This document shows, piece after piece, positions 31,845-43,925 of a DNA stretch of 64,000 nucleotides (its first letter is position 1; each line of letters opens with the position of its first letter). The DNA is from Clavaria fumosa (lineage: Eukaryota > Basidiomycota > Agaricomycetes > Agaricales > Clavariaceae): NCBI GenBank assembly GCA_951802425.1, contig OX637797.1, positions 2,046,001 through 2,110,000 of the forward strand. The letters run 5' to 3'. The translations under genes and the position numbers were made by a program. The notes below the pieces were generated by a model. The model did not search any database. It saw only the letters and a list, made by a program, of their open reading frames with translations, and was not told the origin of the DNA.

Positions 31845-34800
31845 TCATATGTCATAACATACCTCGACGTCTTCTCCTTCCTCGTCTGACACCATAACTT
31901 CCACGATGAGATGTTTGACATGCGGAGGTATTGGCTGCCTGCTAACGTGTTCAACGAGACGGCTGAATTTCATCGTCAACCTTTCCTGACTCTGGAAGAT
32001 AAGTCAGCATCGACCCGAGGTGGAAGGAACGAGAAACTCGACCTTCTGCCTCGGAGTGAAAGAGCTCCACAGCATGCTGACACCTTGACTGACCATGGAA
32101 ATGGCGAGACGGTGCTCCTTCTGGAACCAGTTGACAATGTCTTGCAGAGTGGGATCATTCCTGAACTCGAAGCGGTCCCAGAGCGTCCAGTTCGTTGAAC
32201 CGTATTTGTTTTGTTTCGCAGCAATGGGCTCTGAAAAGCCAAAGAAGGGAAGGGCGAGATTGACGAAACCATTCTTATATTCTTCGAGCTTGTTTTTGCC
32301 ATCAATGACCTTAAATAGGCAAACCAAGGCCGTTTAGTCGATGACGGTGACAGAGTAACACGACATCAGCCAACCTTATACAATTCCAAACAAACCAGGC
32401 CAGTCACAAGAGAAGTTGTAGTGGCAATAGCAGGAATAATTTTCCCTGCAATTTGTTTCGTTGTGTGCCTGTCTGCAGGAGAAATGTTGTAATTCATGGC
32501 GCGAAGATTAGAGGCGGCCGTGATAAAGTCGATGTGGTGGTTTGTATCGTCATCTTTCTCAAACTCGACGGGGTTGAGGCGATAACCTGCCAATGAGGAA
32601 GGTAGAGGGAGTCGTTCAACCAAGGATGGAATCCGGTCGCTGTCTTCGGTCGAGTGAGCCTGCGAATCAAAAAAGGAAGGCTTGACCTACCATCCCCGTT
32701 GCCCTGGATAGGCTCGTTGTCGCTGATTTGAATCTTCACGCCGCTCTTTGGAGTAAATTCTGGGACCATCACAGAATCCGCAACCTTGCGATAGACGGCC
32801 CGGTCTGTCTCGCCTCGTAAGCCATAGTTGAAAGCGTGCAGATTTGCGGCGGAGATGATGAACGCAAGATGAGTAGGCTTATAATTGACTTGTCAGCAAA
32901 TGCATAGGATCGGAGGGCAGAAGGCGTACATCACTAGAATCAAATGTCAGAGGATCAGGAGCTCTCTTTGGGCCACTCCAAAATAGCTGCCCTTCCTTAG
33001 TGACTGCGTCTTTGGGAAGACTGAACAATAGTTGTCGAATAGAATTGTTGAAACTCTCTTCAAACTGCAGACGCGCCCAAACAATGCATTCCTCAAACGT
33101 TAAAGGCTTGCTTGTCACCAGGTAACTGAGTATTTGTTCCACTTGCTCCTTGTGTTGACCTGAATATTTGCGTGCGTTCTCGAGATAGTTCGGATCCGAC
33201 AGATATGCGTTGACTGATTGGGAAGGTTTGACGAATAGGTGGTCAAAACCGGCACGAGCCCACTGAATACCGTATTACCAAATGTACGAATCGTAAGTTA
33301 GAAACTTACTTCAATTGTATGCGCGATGGCATTCGGGAAATTTTTGACAGTGCACATTGGCGTCTGCTTCTCCGGTGGGTCTTGCGAGGAAGAATATGAT
33401 TCAGTGAGATGAGGAATGATGACCTGGGTGTTCCCTTTGGTGCCAAGCGTTCCAGACTCCAGCAAAGGCTTTTGATAGAAGATGCATCGCTGGTCCATGT
33501 ACAACCCTGTTGCGGTCGCTAAAGTTTAATACCCACCAGACGGAATCGAAACTTACGGGATTTCACATTGTCTAAGGCGTTTGTGACACCATCAATCCCT
33601 TCGTAGAAGGCTTCGTCATAGATGTCTAATGCGCTTGATGAGCATGAATGTATTGATACATCGAGAAATCTCACTTTCGGTATCTGAACCGACCGGGTCC
33701 TGTCTGCCTAAGACCTTGCCCTGCAGGTCAGGATTCATATCTGCTACAGCACTCGCCGCCACTTCGGACTTGAATTTGCCCAAATCCTTAGCCCTGAACA
33801 AAAATTGCCTATTCAAGTTACTCTTTTCGATAGTATCCAAGTCAGTGACTTGGATAACCCCTCGCGGACCAGCGGCCAGACCCATCATACTCCAATTCTT
33901 CAGCATCTCGCAGCCGATTGCACCAGAACCGACCAAAAATTGTCGGTGATTCGCAATCTTCTCCTGGAACTTGCAACCCAAAACGGCGATTTGGCGATCG
34001 TAGCGGGAACCAACCGGCTTGCATTCATCCTCGGAAGGTTCCGTAGCTGGTAGTGATTCAAGTGAGTCAAAGTACATGTGCTGCACCATGGGGTGGAATT
34101 TGGATGAGCACGCTTTAAGAACTTCTTGGGCTACAAAACCTCCAATGACAGCTACCATGGGAGAGAGTTCACCAGTTGCCTGGTACGCCAGCTGAGTGAT
34201 GAGCTTTTCGTCGATCTCTGGGTCCATTTCTTTTGCTAGAGCCACCACGCCCGCGGCATCCTGAGCATTACGAGGGCGAGGGAGGTGCCCGTGCTGCTTG
34301 TGAAACTCATGCACACATTGAAATCCGACGTGAAGTGAAGCAGGCCGGTCGAACTTGGCGAAGTCTGTGATGAAGGACTCCGGAGATCTTGATGACTCTC
34401 GTAGTGGTTTCTGTCAAATGTTGAGCGCTATTCATGTACATGGGACATTGGCTCACAAAATCGATGACTTTAGGCTGTTTGACCTGGGTGAAAATTCCAC
34501 CGGCTTTATAATCGCCCAAGGAAGAAGTGTCGCCGACGGAGAACGTATATGGACCTTTCACAGAAACCTTTCGAGGTTGGCACCCATTAAGTTCTTCCAT
34601 GCCCTGAACTTCCGTGAAAGTCACATAATCGCCATCTTCGAGACCATGCCGTGTGTCGTCCGCGCAGGTCACTAATCCTTCTTCGTCCTGAGAAAGAATG
34701 ATCAAATTGTGGAACTGAGAAATATAATTCACTAACTTTGTTCACGGACACGATCATCCCTGATAGTGGCTGCTCGCCCGTGGGATCGACACAAACAAAA

Positions 34801-35644
34801 TTCGGACCAAAATCATTGAACGCGTAGCTGGGATCAAACTTATGTCACAGAGCGTGGGTGGAGGGACACAGCTAGAAAACATACCCAAATAAACCGCAAG
34901 TCCCTGCCGCAATGAAATGAACACCGTTCGCGTGCGTCCAGTCATTGAGCTCAAGCCGATTGTCGTAAGAGACATCACATAGGACAACGACCTTGCAAAA
35001 TAGATGGTGAGAGCAACGGAATGATGCTGTATGGCGATCCTACCTTGAATCCTTTGATCATGTCAACGGACAAATCTGAACCAGGGTGGCCACCAAGATT
35101 GCGCACGGGTACATATGCGTTGAGTTCAGCGAGGCGTCGGAGAGTAGCTTCGGCACGAGGCTTGCCGATATCCTCTTCTCTCAGGAAGAACTACGTATTA
35201 TGAGCTCGACGGATAGACGGATGGTCCGGTCCACCGACCTGAGTACCTAGATCTTGTTTGGTTACTGGCTCTGGATCAAAGATGGTGACGGACTTGACCC
35301 CGGCCAGGACGACGTTCTTTGCTGAATGACGGATTGGCAAAGTGTAACATCTGATGATTTAAAGAGGACAGACCAATTTCAACACCCAAACCTTTCATAC
35401 CGACAATAAGGACGTCAGAAGCGGCCATCTTTTTCATCGCTATAGAAAGCTTTAGACATGGTTACTACGTTCGCGATGAATATGACCTTCGTGCCCTAGA
35501 ACATACCTTTTCGAAGTATCAGAAAAGGTTCACAAGACTGGAAGGTACATTAATGCGAGCTTACAGTTGACGCGAGTATAGCCCTTCATCGATGGCGGTC
35601 TCGTCAATGTCCATTTTAGCGCCTGGTTCCGTTATTCTCGACAT
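31845..35644 (-). CDS. UBA1: Ubiquitin-activating enzyme E1
   Basis: Activates ubiquitin by adenylation and thioester formation, feeding all E2 enzymes; essential. About ten introns. The N-terminus reads [20 protein letters not shown] then [20 protein letters not shown] (inactive adenylation half). The active adenylation half has [20 protein letters not shown] and [23 protein letters not shown] sequence near 33810. The catalytic cysteine lies in [18 protein letters not shown] at about 33330. The C-terminal ubiquitin-fold domain reads [19 protein letters not shown], then [20 protein letters not shown] and ends EDVEVCYDI. An in-frame Met ten codons upstream of MDIDE is taken as the start, but either is possible. 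A short intron joins PRQK to ERLTMKF. Confidence 0.94.
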
Positions 35645-36060
35645 TCTATCAGCGTGGTTCGATGAGGCGTTGGCAAAGACGGTTCGACGAAATGAATTGT
35701 GACTGGGAACAAGTCGCGCAACTGCGGCGGCGTCAGCTGTGAGGAACTACCATTCCTAAACAGTGCAGCCACTACAGTACAGCAAAAATAATAATAGCGG
35801 TGGTGTCCCGTAGGACAGAAAACGCGGGCGAGAACAAGCATCTCTTATACATACTTCTCGAGCGGGCACCAGTAGCTTTTTCCTCCGAGTTGGGTTTTTT
35901 TTAATGCACCCGGCATCCTCCATTGTACATGTTCACACTTACAACTTACAAAGCGCATCCCACGCGATGGAGCTGCACAGCGGCCGAGGCAAATACTTTA
36001 GCAACACAGAGTAGAGGTAACTGGTAGTGTACTCTAACATAAGAATTGCGGTCCTTTCTG
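35645..36060. other. UBA1 upstream region
   Basis: No gene seen. The first 200-300 bases should hold the UBA1 promoter. A T-run near 35886-35892 and A/T-rich patches are the only features noted. Confidence 0.35.
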
Positions 36061-36152
36061 TTCAAAGACTATGGGGCTTCGTGTTCAAAGACAATGGGAC
36101 TTCGTGTTCAAAGACTATGGGGCTTCGTGTTCAAAGACTATGGGGCTTCACC
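36061..36152. repeat. Four tandem copies of a 23-bp repeat
   Basis: The unit ttcaaagactatggggcttc plus gtg occurs at 36061, 36084, 36107 and 36130. Copy 2 has two substitutions and copy 4 diverges in the last three bases. It is a minisatellite at the edge of an otherwise poorly explained segment. Confidence 0.95.
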
Positions 36153-36748
36153 GTGCCGAGATGTTGATCTACCACTGGATGGCTTGAACCACAAAACGGT
36201 GCAGCCACGGCAAGCAATCCATGATTAGATCCTTTCATGCAAATCAAATAGTCTAAAGATGCACCTGGGGTGGCAGATCCATCATCAAGAGGCGGTGTAG
36301 ACACCACTTTGACAGTTGGGGATGTGGAGAATGAGCCGAGATGACACCAGAATGGATGTTGGGAGATCAGCAGATTCAACAAAGAGGGTAAATTGACAGG
36401 AGACAAACCACCACTCCAGGTATTCGAAAGTCCCTCACAAGTGATAAGTTGCTTCTGATTGGGATTGGCATCCCAAGTCTCGTCCTCTGGTGTTAAGACT
36501 GGGGTTTGTATTGAGGATGACGATGTTCCTGGAACGTTGTCATCCTCAAAACAAAGCCCGGTCTTAACACCAGGGCCGGAAGCCCTGTATACCAAAGGCT
36601 CAGTTGGCATTTCCGAGGGAGGCTGGTCTGCCTGCAAGCAGGGGCAAGCCAGCAATGAGCAGGCCACACCAGGCAGTGTGGGCAGTGAGTATGTCAGGAG
36701 TGAGGGTGAGGTGTGATGACAAGGCCTACACATTCCCATGATCTGCAT
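36131..36748 (-). other. Doubtful 205-codon ORF spanning a palindrome
   Basis: An open frame rich in Pro, Ser and Gly with no recognisable domain. It runs through the tandem repeats and a large palindrome (36487-36573). Because of the palindrome, the same peptide theme (GVKTGLCFEDDNVPGT, then SSSIQTPVLTP) can be read on both strands. The plus-strand version lies in an 85-codon frame at 36459-36716. This suggests a repeat-derived or mobile-element-derived segment rather than a normal gene, though an orphan gene is not excluded. Confidence 0.25.
36487..36573. repeat. Large imperfect palindrome, 43-bp arms
   Basis: The left arm 36487-36529 begins ctggtgttaagac and ends gttcc. The right arm 36531-36573 begins ggaac and ends gtcttaacaccag. 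The arms pair at 38 of 43 positions with a single-base centre at 36530. It would form a near-perfect hairpin in single-stranded DNA or RNA. Confidence 0.95.
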
Positions 36749-37194
36749 TCCCAGGCTCGAGTACGGCAGACATGTTGGAGTTGGAGAGTGGTGTGCGGAA
36801 GCCAGTCATTCAGATTATATAATCTGTGGAAAATATAATGTGTGAAAAAAAAACGATCAAGGTCTCAAAAGGCCGGAGCGGAGCGAGGCCCTACCTTGTA
36901 ATACTTATTGACACTGTGACACACAGTAGATGAATCCACGAAGAACTCCGGTGTTCTATGACGAAGACGTATTGGAACCAAAATAATGAACACAGTTCTG
37001 CGCAAGCACCCTGACACAGATTCACCGGAGTCTCGCTGCATGGATCACCTTCGTCAAGCTTTATAGTGAGGATGAGCGGAATATAAAGCAATCACGGGAA
37101 TAGGGAATGACAGGGGATCTAGCGAAGTGAGGCTAGCACATCATCTGGTGGAATTGACAATCAATACATTTTCTTCGCGTGGTGCGGAGGATAA
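36749..37194. other. Intergenic segment, possible mobile-element remnant
   Basis: Contains A-rich and GC-rich blocks (aggccggagcggagcgaggc near 36868-36890) unlike the neighbouring coding DNA. No gene is seen. I could not define terminal repeats. Confidence 0.3.
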
Positions 37195-38550
37195 CTAAGC
37201 GAGTTTGAAATAAGTTGGCCGAGGCCGATGAAGCGTAACGCGTCTAGATACGGTTCTGGGTAGATTTCGGAGGGGCCGAGGTGCCCAAGGGTTATTCGTG
37301 GTGTCTTGTTGCGCAGGAGAATGAAGCAGATAAAGGCACGCGTCAATCATTTGGATGACAGAGAGATAGGAGATGCCAGGTTCAGACTTGATCAATAAAG
37401 TGTGACATGCCCGCAAATGTGTTGTCCAGACTAGAAATGACTTCCGATCCAAGTGAAGGTCGTACTCGAGGACCCCCAACGCGTTTCTTTCGAGCATGCT
37501 GAGCATACGCCTTGGCATGCCTGTGAATTGATGCCTGGATCGCAAACTGATCAGAGAATGCAGGGGAAGAACCCAAAACGGCACACCATCTCCGAACTTC
37601 AAAGGACGGCTCATTCAATACCTTGTCTGCAATCATAGAGCTGACCAAGAATGTACAGAAAATGTCCCTTTCTCCATTGCTGCAATTTCGGTCCGTGAAG
37701 AATTGATAAAACGTAGCTCCCACGCCATTTCGCGCGTCGTTCCTGAATGCAGGAGAAGTAACCATGCGAGCGGCATACCACAGTAGCAGAGGCAGTGCGC
37801 AAGGCGTCCACAACCACGGTCGACCCGAACCCATGCAAAACTGAAGGACCTGAAGTATACGCTTCGCCGCGGCGTGTTCGGCGGCGATGTCTACATGTTG
37901 CGCATAACTAATCCATGGTAAAGGACTGTCACATTGAGCAAGTACAAGCACAGTACCTCACTGCGCAATTGTTTTCTCTAAGCATCATTTTATGACGGAT
38001 GAACCTCGCTATCCACGTTGCTACGTCCTTAGCGTCGCATGGTGCTTTCTTATTGGGAGAAAATGCGAGCTTCTGTGCACGGCATAGACATGTACCTGCG
38101 ATACACCACGGGTCAGCGAACAAGATATATTGATGTGATATGACGCTCACTGGCTGTAATTGTGTTTAGAGGGTGTCGCCTACCACGCAGGTTGTTGAAG
38201 GGATGTGCAGAGCTGATCGCAAACTGAGCAGAGTGCAATATCGTAAACCGTCCAGCTTCAGAAAGGAAAATGGGCGGGTAGTGGGAGTAATAGGTCAAGT
38301 TTTCTCGTGAGTGATAGAGTGAAGCGGCTTGCAGGTTTTGTAGATATTCGGTCAATTCTGTAGAGACGCCCATACGAAACCGATGCGTGAAAGCAGTAGT
38401 CATATTTTCTGCACTAGGAACAATAACATGGTTCTGGGGGTGTGAAAGTTGAGAAGAGCTTGCTCGAACCGAGGGTAGGCTTGGAGGTTCTGGCGCTGCA
38501 GTAATGGAAGGATGGTAGCAAGGAAGAAAAAGATGGAAACAGGAGAGCAT
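37195..38550 (-). CDS. Divergent cyclin-like protein (tentative)
   Basis: Four exons can be joined. Exon 1 contains MTTAFTHRFRMGVSTELTEY and ends AHPFNNLRG. Exon 2 reads TCLCRAQKLAFSPNKKAPCD then VATWIARFIRHKMMLRENN. Exon 3 runs from SYAQHVDIAAEHAAAKRIL through RDIFCTFLVSSMIADKVLNE to FEVRRWC. Exon 4 reads MPRRMLSMLERNALGVLEYD then LHLDRKSFLVWTTHL. The last two exons resemble the cyclin box of Pcl-type cyclins: a helix with large residues before a conserved small-Lys pair, then LE..LG.L.Y.L.L. This depends on placing an intron that avoids the stop at 37382. Without it the protein ends ...HFIDQV. The start is either the Met at about 38400 or one upstream. Function is inferred and weak. Confidence 0.5.
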
Positions 38551-38985
38551 CCTAAGTGGATGTGACGAGGGGGGCGCATTGGCTTCTTATGAATGTGAAG
38601 GGCGGCTCGCGTCTGCCACACGTCTGTATCACGTGAAGGTGGCTGGTGGCTCGCAGGTGGCTGTGGCTGTGGCTGGTGGCTGTGGATGGTGGCAAAGGCG
38701 GTGCGACCGCTCCTGAATAACCAACTTGGCTAAGACCCATTGCCTCTTGGAAGAGTGGACGAGAGCCGAAGAACCAGCATCAAGCCACGGCATTCAAAAG
38801 GCTTCTCGTGGCAAATGAGTGATTGTTCGCTCGGATCCGGGCAAAGACTTTCTGCGGGGAGGTGGACCAGAAATTTTGATTATTGGAACTTACAAAGCTA
38901 GTTTGACCACAGTGTATGAATTCCCTATTTGGTTGATCGTGTTGCATTGGCACGACTTACACATGAAAACCAGATGCACCTGGTC
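38551..38985. other. Intergenic segment with GT/GGC-rich simple repeat
   Basis: Between the cyclin-like gene and the Cactin 3' end. A simple repeat based on ggtggctgtggctgtggctg occurs near 38640-38695. No gene seen. Confidence 0.4.
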
Positions 38986-41213
38986 TTATTTACGGTAGAA
39001 CTAAGGCGAAATAAGCGAGGGCAAAAACAGACGAGGTGGAAGATCTCACATTGCGACGGAAATTAAACCAGAGTGACAGACAGCCTCGGTCAAAGCTACT
39101 TCGGAAACCTCTGGTGAAGCAAGTCTAACCAACAAGCAATAAATCAAACAAGCGTGTCCTGACCTTTTATGCGAAAATTCCCATTCCCGATTGACAATTC
39201 TGAAAGCAATGTCCTCGTACGGTGGCCCAGCAGTGAAGTGGATGAGTACGGTCTCATCGTTGCCCGGCTCCTTCACAATCTTGTACGTCGGAGCTTTGTT
39301 CTTGTCGATAAGATCGGGGTAAAATATGTTGAACTGAGAAGATAATATGAACCGTTTTCAAAGCGAAATGTAACGCAGATTATACCTTGTAACCTTGAAC
39401 GACCTTGGGCGGAGGATTATCGACACTGCAAGACTATAAGCCAAAACACAAATAAGCAAATTCGCGACGCACTCATAATGTGTCTGGTTGTATTTGTTCC
39501 ACTCGTAACCAGTATGAACACGGTTGAAATATCGCGGTTTTCGCGGCCGATACTTATCTTCCCAGTGATAAGACGTCGGATTCGAGATGTTCTCTTCGAG
39601 ATTGAATAACTCTTCCTCCTCGTCTAGCTCTCTTTCTGCTTCGGCACGGTATAGAGCTTCAGAGGCAAGGTCAGCTCCGCTTGGTGCCTCAGTGTCTTCC
39701 ACATGAGCTGCCGGCTGAGCTGGCTTGGGAACAATTCTGAAGGCAGTCACGGCTCTTCGTCGTTCATACTTGAAGGGCTTATATTAAAGACGCTCGATGG
39801 ATGTAAGGAGACAGACGCACTAGAGCACGACGATCTTCTGCTTCCGTAAGAATGTTGATTTGTCGGTCCTCCGTACGAAGTTCAGCAATGTCGATAAGCA
39901 CCGGACTCATTGACCTGTCGTACGGCTCTAGCTCCTCCGCTGATGCCTTGGCATCTTTTGTGAGTTCAGTACTGGGCGAAGGTGCGGGGATCTGATGAGA
40001 GGTGGCGACACGAGCAAGTAACTCGTTCTGGGCTTGCAAAGCTTCATCTCTTTGTCGCTTTCGGAGCTGCTCTAGCCTATTGCGCACAACGACCTCATGA
40101 AGCGATTTTAATTTCGCCTGAGGGCGATATGAGCTCATATCTTCCGATGGGGTATAAGCCGATGGCTTGCCTTAGCTTTCCAGACCAGAAGCTTCTTTAA
40201 AAGGTTCTCCCAGTAGTCGGTATCGACCGGTTCACCGCTTGCAAGTTTTGCTTGGATTTGCCTCTGAAGTGCAACGAGGTGATCATACGACTTGCCCACC
40301 AAAAAAGCTGTGATGTCTCCCTCGACTGCTGCGGCGCCTTTGAAGCTCGTACGTTCGTTTACTTTGATACTATCTAGTCGGTCTTTGCAGACAACCATCA
40401 TATTCTGCAGTATAATCATTAGGAAGTACAATGCTAGATAACCGTCGACCACTGCTTACCGTCCAGAAGTCGATATTAACCTCCGAGCGTTCCAGCGAGA
40501 GATAGCGCTCAATATCGTCGTGCAGTTCCTCCACTTGTTTTTCCGTAAGATTCTGTGGGATTGTGAGTACAGAAGCAACGCTAGGGAATACCACGCACCT
40601 CGAAAATCTTGTACGGTTCGTCCAAGTCAATCTCCAGTTCAGTATCCTCTTCCTCTTCGTCCTGGTTAAGAGGGTTTGCGTATTTGAGATTCAGAGCAAG
40701 GAAATCCACGGCTTTAGCACGCTTCTCCTTAATCCTAATCGCCGCCCTCTTTCTTTCTTGTTCCAACTGGAATTCCCCATCCTTAGACAGCCATTCTGAC
40801 ATTTGGGACGACTCTGCCAATCTGGCCATCCTGAGTTCTTCTTCCTCCCGAAGCCTCGCCTCTACTTCTCTCTCCGCGCGCTTCTTATTCAGTCTTTCAA
40901 GCTCTTCCTTAGCCTCCTGTCGCCGCACGGCATCCTTTCGTTGTATTTCGGCGGGGGACAGCCCTTGCTTTCGTTCCTTCTCGTTCTTCTTATGCCAGCG
41001 AAATTGTTGACCAAGATTTGCGTCGTGAAACGGATTGTCGGTGGCACTGTACACACTCAATTCAGCGACCTGAAGGGCAGCCTCTTCATCCTCTTTCGAT
41101 TTTTGCTTCCTTTTTGCTCGCCTAGAGGCAATCAAAATGCGGTCGTGACATTTGCTTGAAAGTGCTCACTTTCTCTCCCTTGCATCATCATCGACAGGGG
41201 AATGTCGACCCAT
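38986..41213 (-). CDS. Cactin, spliceosome-associated protein
   Basis: Cactin homologues act in pre-mRNA splicing and, in yeasts, in related RNA processing. The start is MGRHSPVDDDARERK (exon to about 41170), spliced to RAKRKQKSKEDEEAALQVAE. The N-terminal region has DANLGQQFRWHKKNEKERKQ and a long charged helix (RREEAKEELERLNKKRAERE-like). The middle domain covers about 40100-40900. The C-terminal domain shows SYHWEDKYRPRKPRYFNRVH, TGYEWNKYNQTHY, VIHFTAGPPYEDIAFRIVN-like sequence at 39180-39260 and FSHKRGFRSSFDRGCLSLWF. A final intron places only FYRK and the stop in the last exon (38986-39000), matching the usual Cactin end NFRRNFYRK. About eight introns. Assignment is firm because the C-terminus is highly conserved. 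Confidence 0.92.
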
Positions 41214-41407
41214 CGCGGAACCTTCGACCTGAGCACGTTCTGTAGGCCGCACCTTCGATGTTGGTGATGGTACTGTAAACCAGTTCTGTCACACGTCACA
41301 TGCATCACACTTCCATCTTTCACTGCGCTGAGCAGCGGGCGTCCGACACACCAACACCCCAGCACCTCTACTCACTGTTCCAGATATAGGCCACAGAATA
41401 TAGTCAG
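41214..41407. promoter_or_regulatory. Divergent promoter, Cactin / ClpX
   Basis: About 190 bases separate the two start codons on opposite strands. No specific element recognised. Confidence 0.4.
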
Positions 41408-43727
41408 ATGGGCTGGCGACCACGACTGATTCGAACCCGCGCACTCTTACAAGTTCGGACCCTCAACACTCAAGCGGGCTTCGACCGTGACCGTCCCGCT
41501 TCACATGCGGATCTCGGGCTACATCATTACCTCAGACCCGCGAGACTGGCTACCCCACGCCAGGTATATCCAACAGATAGCAAAGCTGAACCTTAGTAAT
41601 TCATTGCCGCAGCTTGCGCAGTTCCTGGATGAATTTGTCGTAGGGCAAGGGAATGCAAAGAAAGTTCTCTCAGTCGCGTGCGTTCGTTTGGAACCTACAT
41701 AACGAATTTCTCTACGATAACTCGACTGCAAATGAAGCGTATTCAATCATTACAACCGCGTTCGCGCCAATCTCTCTGCTATGGCGGAAGACACAAATAA
41801 CGGCGCGCAACAATTCTCTGACGATGCGTGTGCGTAGATCTCCGAGCATGAACGACGGCTTTGTATTCATACACTGTTTAGCGCTCTCAGGCGTCTCCAG
41901 TGCAGATTTTGGTCCTCATCCATACCGATCCTTTAGTTCCACAATTCCTATGCAGATTCGACAGCCCATTTCATTATTCGAGAAAAGCAATGTGTTAATC
42001 ATGTGCGTGTATCACAATATCTGAGAAACTTCGTTACAAGTTTGCCTTCAGAGGGCCAACGGGTTCAGGTGAGTTGGCTGGACAAGTTATCTTATCCTTG
42101 ACTCAAATCATGTAGGCAAGACATTGCTTGTCCGTACACTTGCCAAAGTCCTGGACGTTCCATTTTCTATCAATGATGCCACATCGTTTACACAGGTACG
42201 TTGAGTTGTGCTTATTTGATGTTTAGGGCGCTGATGAAAGTTCTAGGCAGGTTGTGAGTGTGACTTATTCATTTTCGAAACCGATTTCATCGCCGTCAAG
42301 ATGTCGGAGAGGACGCCGACGTGGCTATACAGCGGCTAGTAAGCCTTTAGTCCCTGAACAGGCGTTCCCTCACTCACTTGGACCCGCAGCTGCAAGCTGC
42401 GAACTGGGATCCTGTTAGAGCAAGGTATGCTCGAAGTTTAAATCCAACACCACAGTTCTCACGCGTTATCAGTACCGGAATAGTGTACATAGATGAGATT
42501 GATAAGATTGCTCGTAAATCAGGTGGCTCAGGGACAGAGGGCTCGCGCGATGTTGGAGGGGAAGGAGTGCAACAAGCGCTGCTACGCATGATGGAGGGTT
42601 CTGTCGTCCCCGTGCAAGCTAGGACCTCGCTTTCTGCCGTTAGCCGCGGACCTTCGGGCGGGGAAGGGCGATTGAGAGATGGGACGACACCCCCACATAG
42701 TAAGACCAATGCTGAGCTGCTAACCAGTCTCATCCATAAACGCAGCGAGCAAGCACGAAATGTTCAACATTGATACCTCCAACATACTTTTCATCCTGAG
42801 TGGCGCATTCGTTGGCTTGGAAAATGTCGTCAAACGGCGAGTTGATAAAGGAGTAAGTCACTGTGGTTTAAATGCGCTGCTGTTCTTGACACTAGGTCAG
42901 TCTATAGGGTTTAGTGCCGGCTCGTCAAATTCACAAACTAAACAGCACCCCGTTATGCCCTTTTTCACTCCAAACAAGCGAGGCAACCCCGATATTCTGG
43001 AATTAGTGGAGCCTAATGGTTAGCTGCCTCCTGTTGCCTCGCATGCGTTTAAACGACTGATCTTTATGATAAACAGATCTTGTTACATACGGGTGCGGTC
43101 CCCTTCATGGAATTTCCATTAGAAATTCGCTCAGATTCAACTTGTAGCTTCATTCCCGAATTCATTTCGCGCCTTCCTTCCATCACTACCTTGGCCCCGC
43201 TCACCGTTGCTGACTTGCGCCGCATATTGACGGAGGTTAGGGGTTCACTGATTTCGCAATACACTGCGTTGTTCGGTTATTCCGGAGTGGAGATTCGATT
43301 CACCAATACCGCTCTAGACGAGATCTGCAGAAAGGCGTCTGAGAGAGGAGGCGGCGCCCGGGGGCTACGAGGCATTTTAGTACGTGATCGTTCGTTTCTT
43401 ACGTGACCTTACCATATAAACTCCGTTTATCAGGAGAAATTATTGCTGGAGCCCATGTACGAAGTACCGTGAGTGACTCGTTTTCGTATTGATTATTTCC
43501 CGACATTGATTGAATGGCTTGACAGTGGATCAGTACGTCATTCGGTTTATTCTGCCCCCCCAATCCTGATCCTGGCCTAGTCCATACGACATGTGCTCGT
43601 TACTGATGCGGTCGTGCGAGGTGAAATACCACCCGTGTATTGGCAGAAGGGTCAGGGTGCTGCGTTTTGGACTGCGTGGGCGGAAGCAGAAGCAGCATCG
43701 CAGAAGAGTACCCCGACAACAGCCTGA
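41408..43727 (+). CDS. Mitochondrial ClpX-type AAA+ unfoldase (Mcx1 type)
   Basis: An ATP-driven protein unfoldase of the mitochondrial matrix. The N-terminal 55 residues are Arg-rich and poor in acids ([20 protein letters not shown]), fitting a presequence. A 49-base intron joins LATPRQ to [20 protein letters not shown]. Then follow [17 protein letters not shown], Walker [19 protein letters not shown], the pore loop [19 protein letters not shown], Walker [20 protein letters not shown] and [19 protein letters not shown]. The C-terminal domain shows [24 protein letters not shown] and sensor 2 [20 protein letters not shown], ending STPTTA. The N-terminal Zn-binding domain of bacterial ClpX is absent, as in other fungal forms. 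At least ten introns. Whether a ClpP partner exists cannot be judged from this window. Confidence 0.9.
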
Positions 43728-43925
43728 AGTCATCTTAAACATTGTATCTGTGGCCATCTCATGCCACGCAGCCGCATTTGTAAAACGGGAAATCAATTGC
43801 CTTCATTTCAACACCGATCCGAAGCTTAAGAGATGACAATTTGATACAATTTGATCAAATTCTTGACAGACATGTATAGTACCCCCACCCGATACTCCAG
43901 GTCCTCAATGCAGCGGAAAAAGGAA

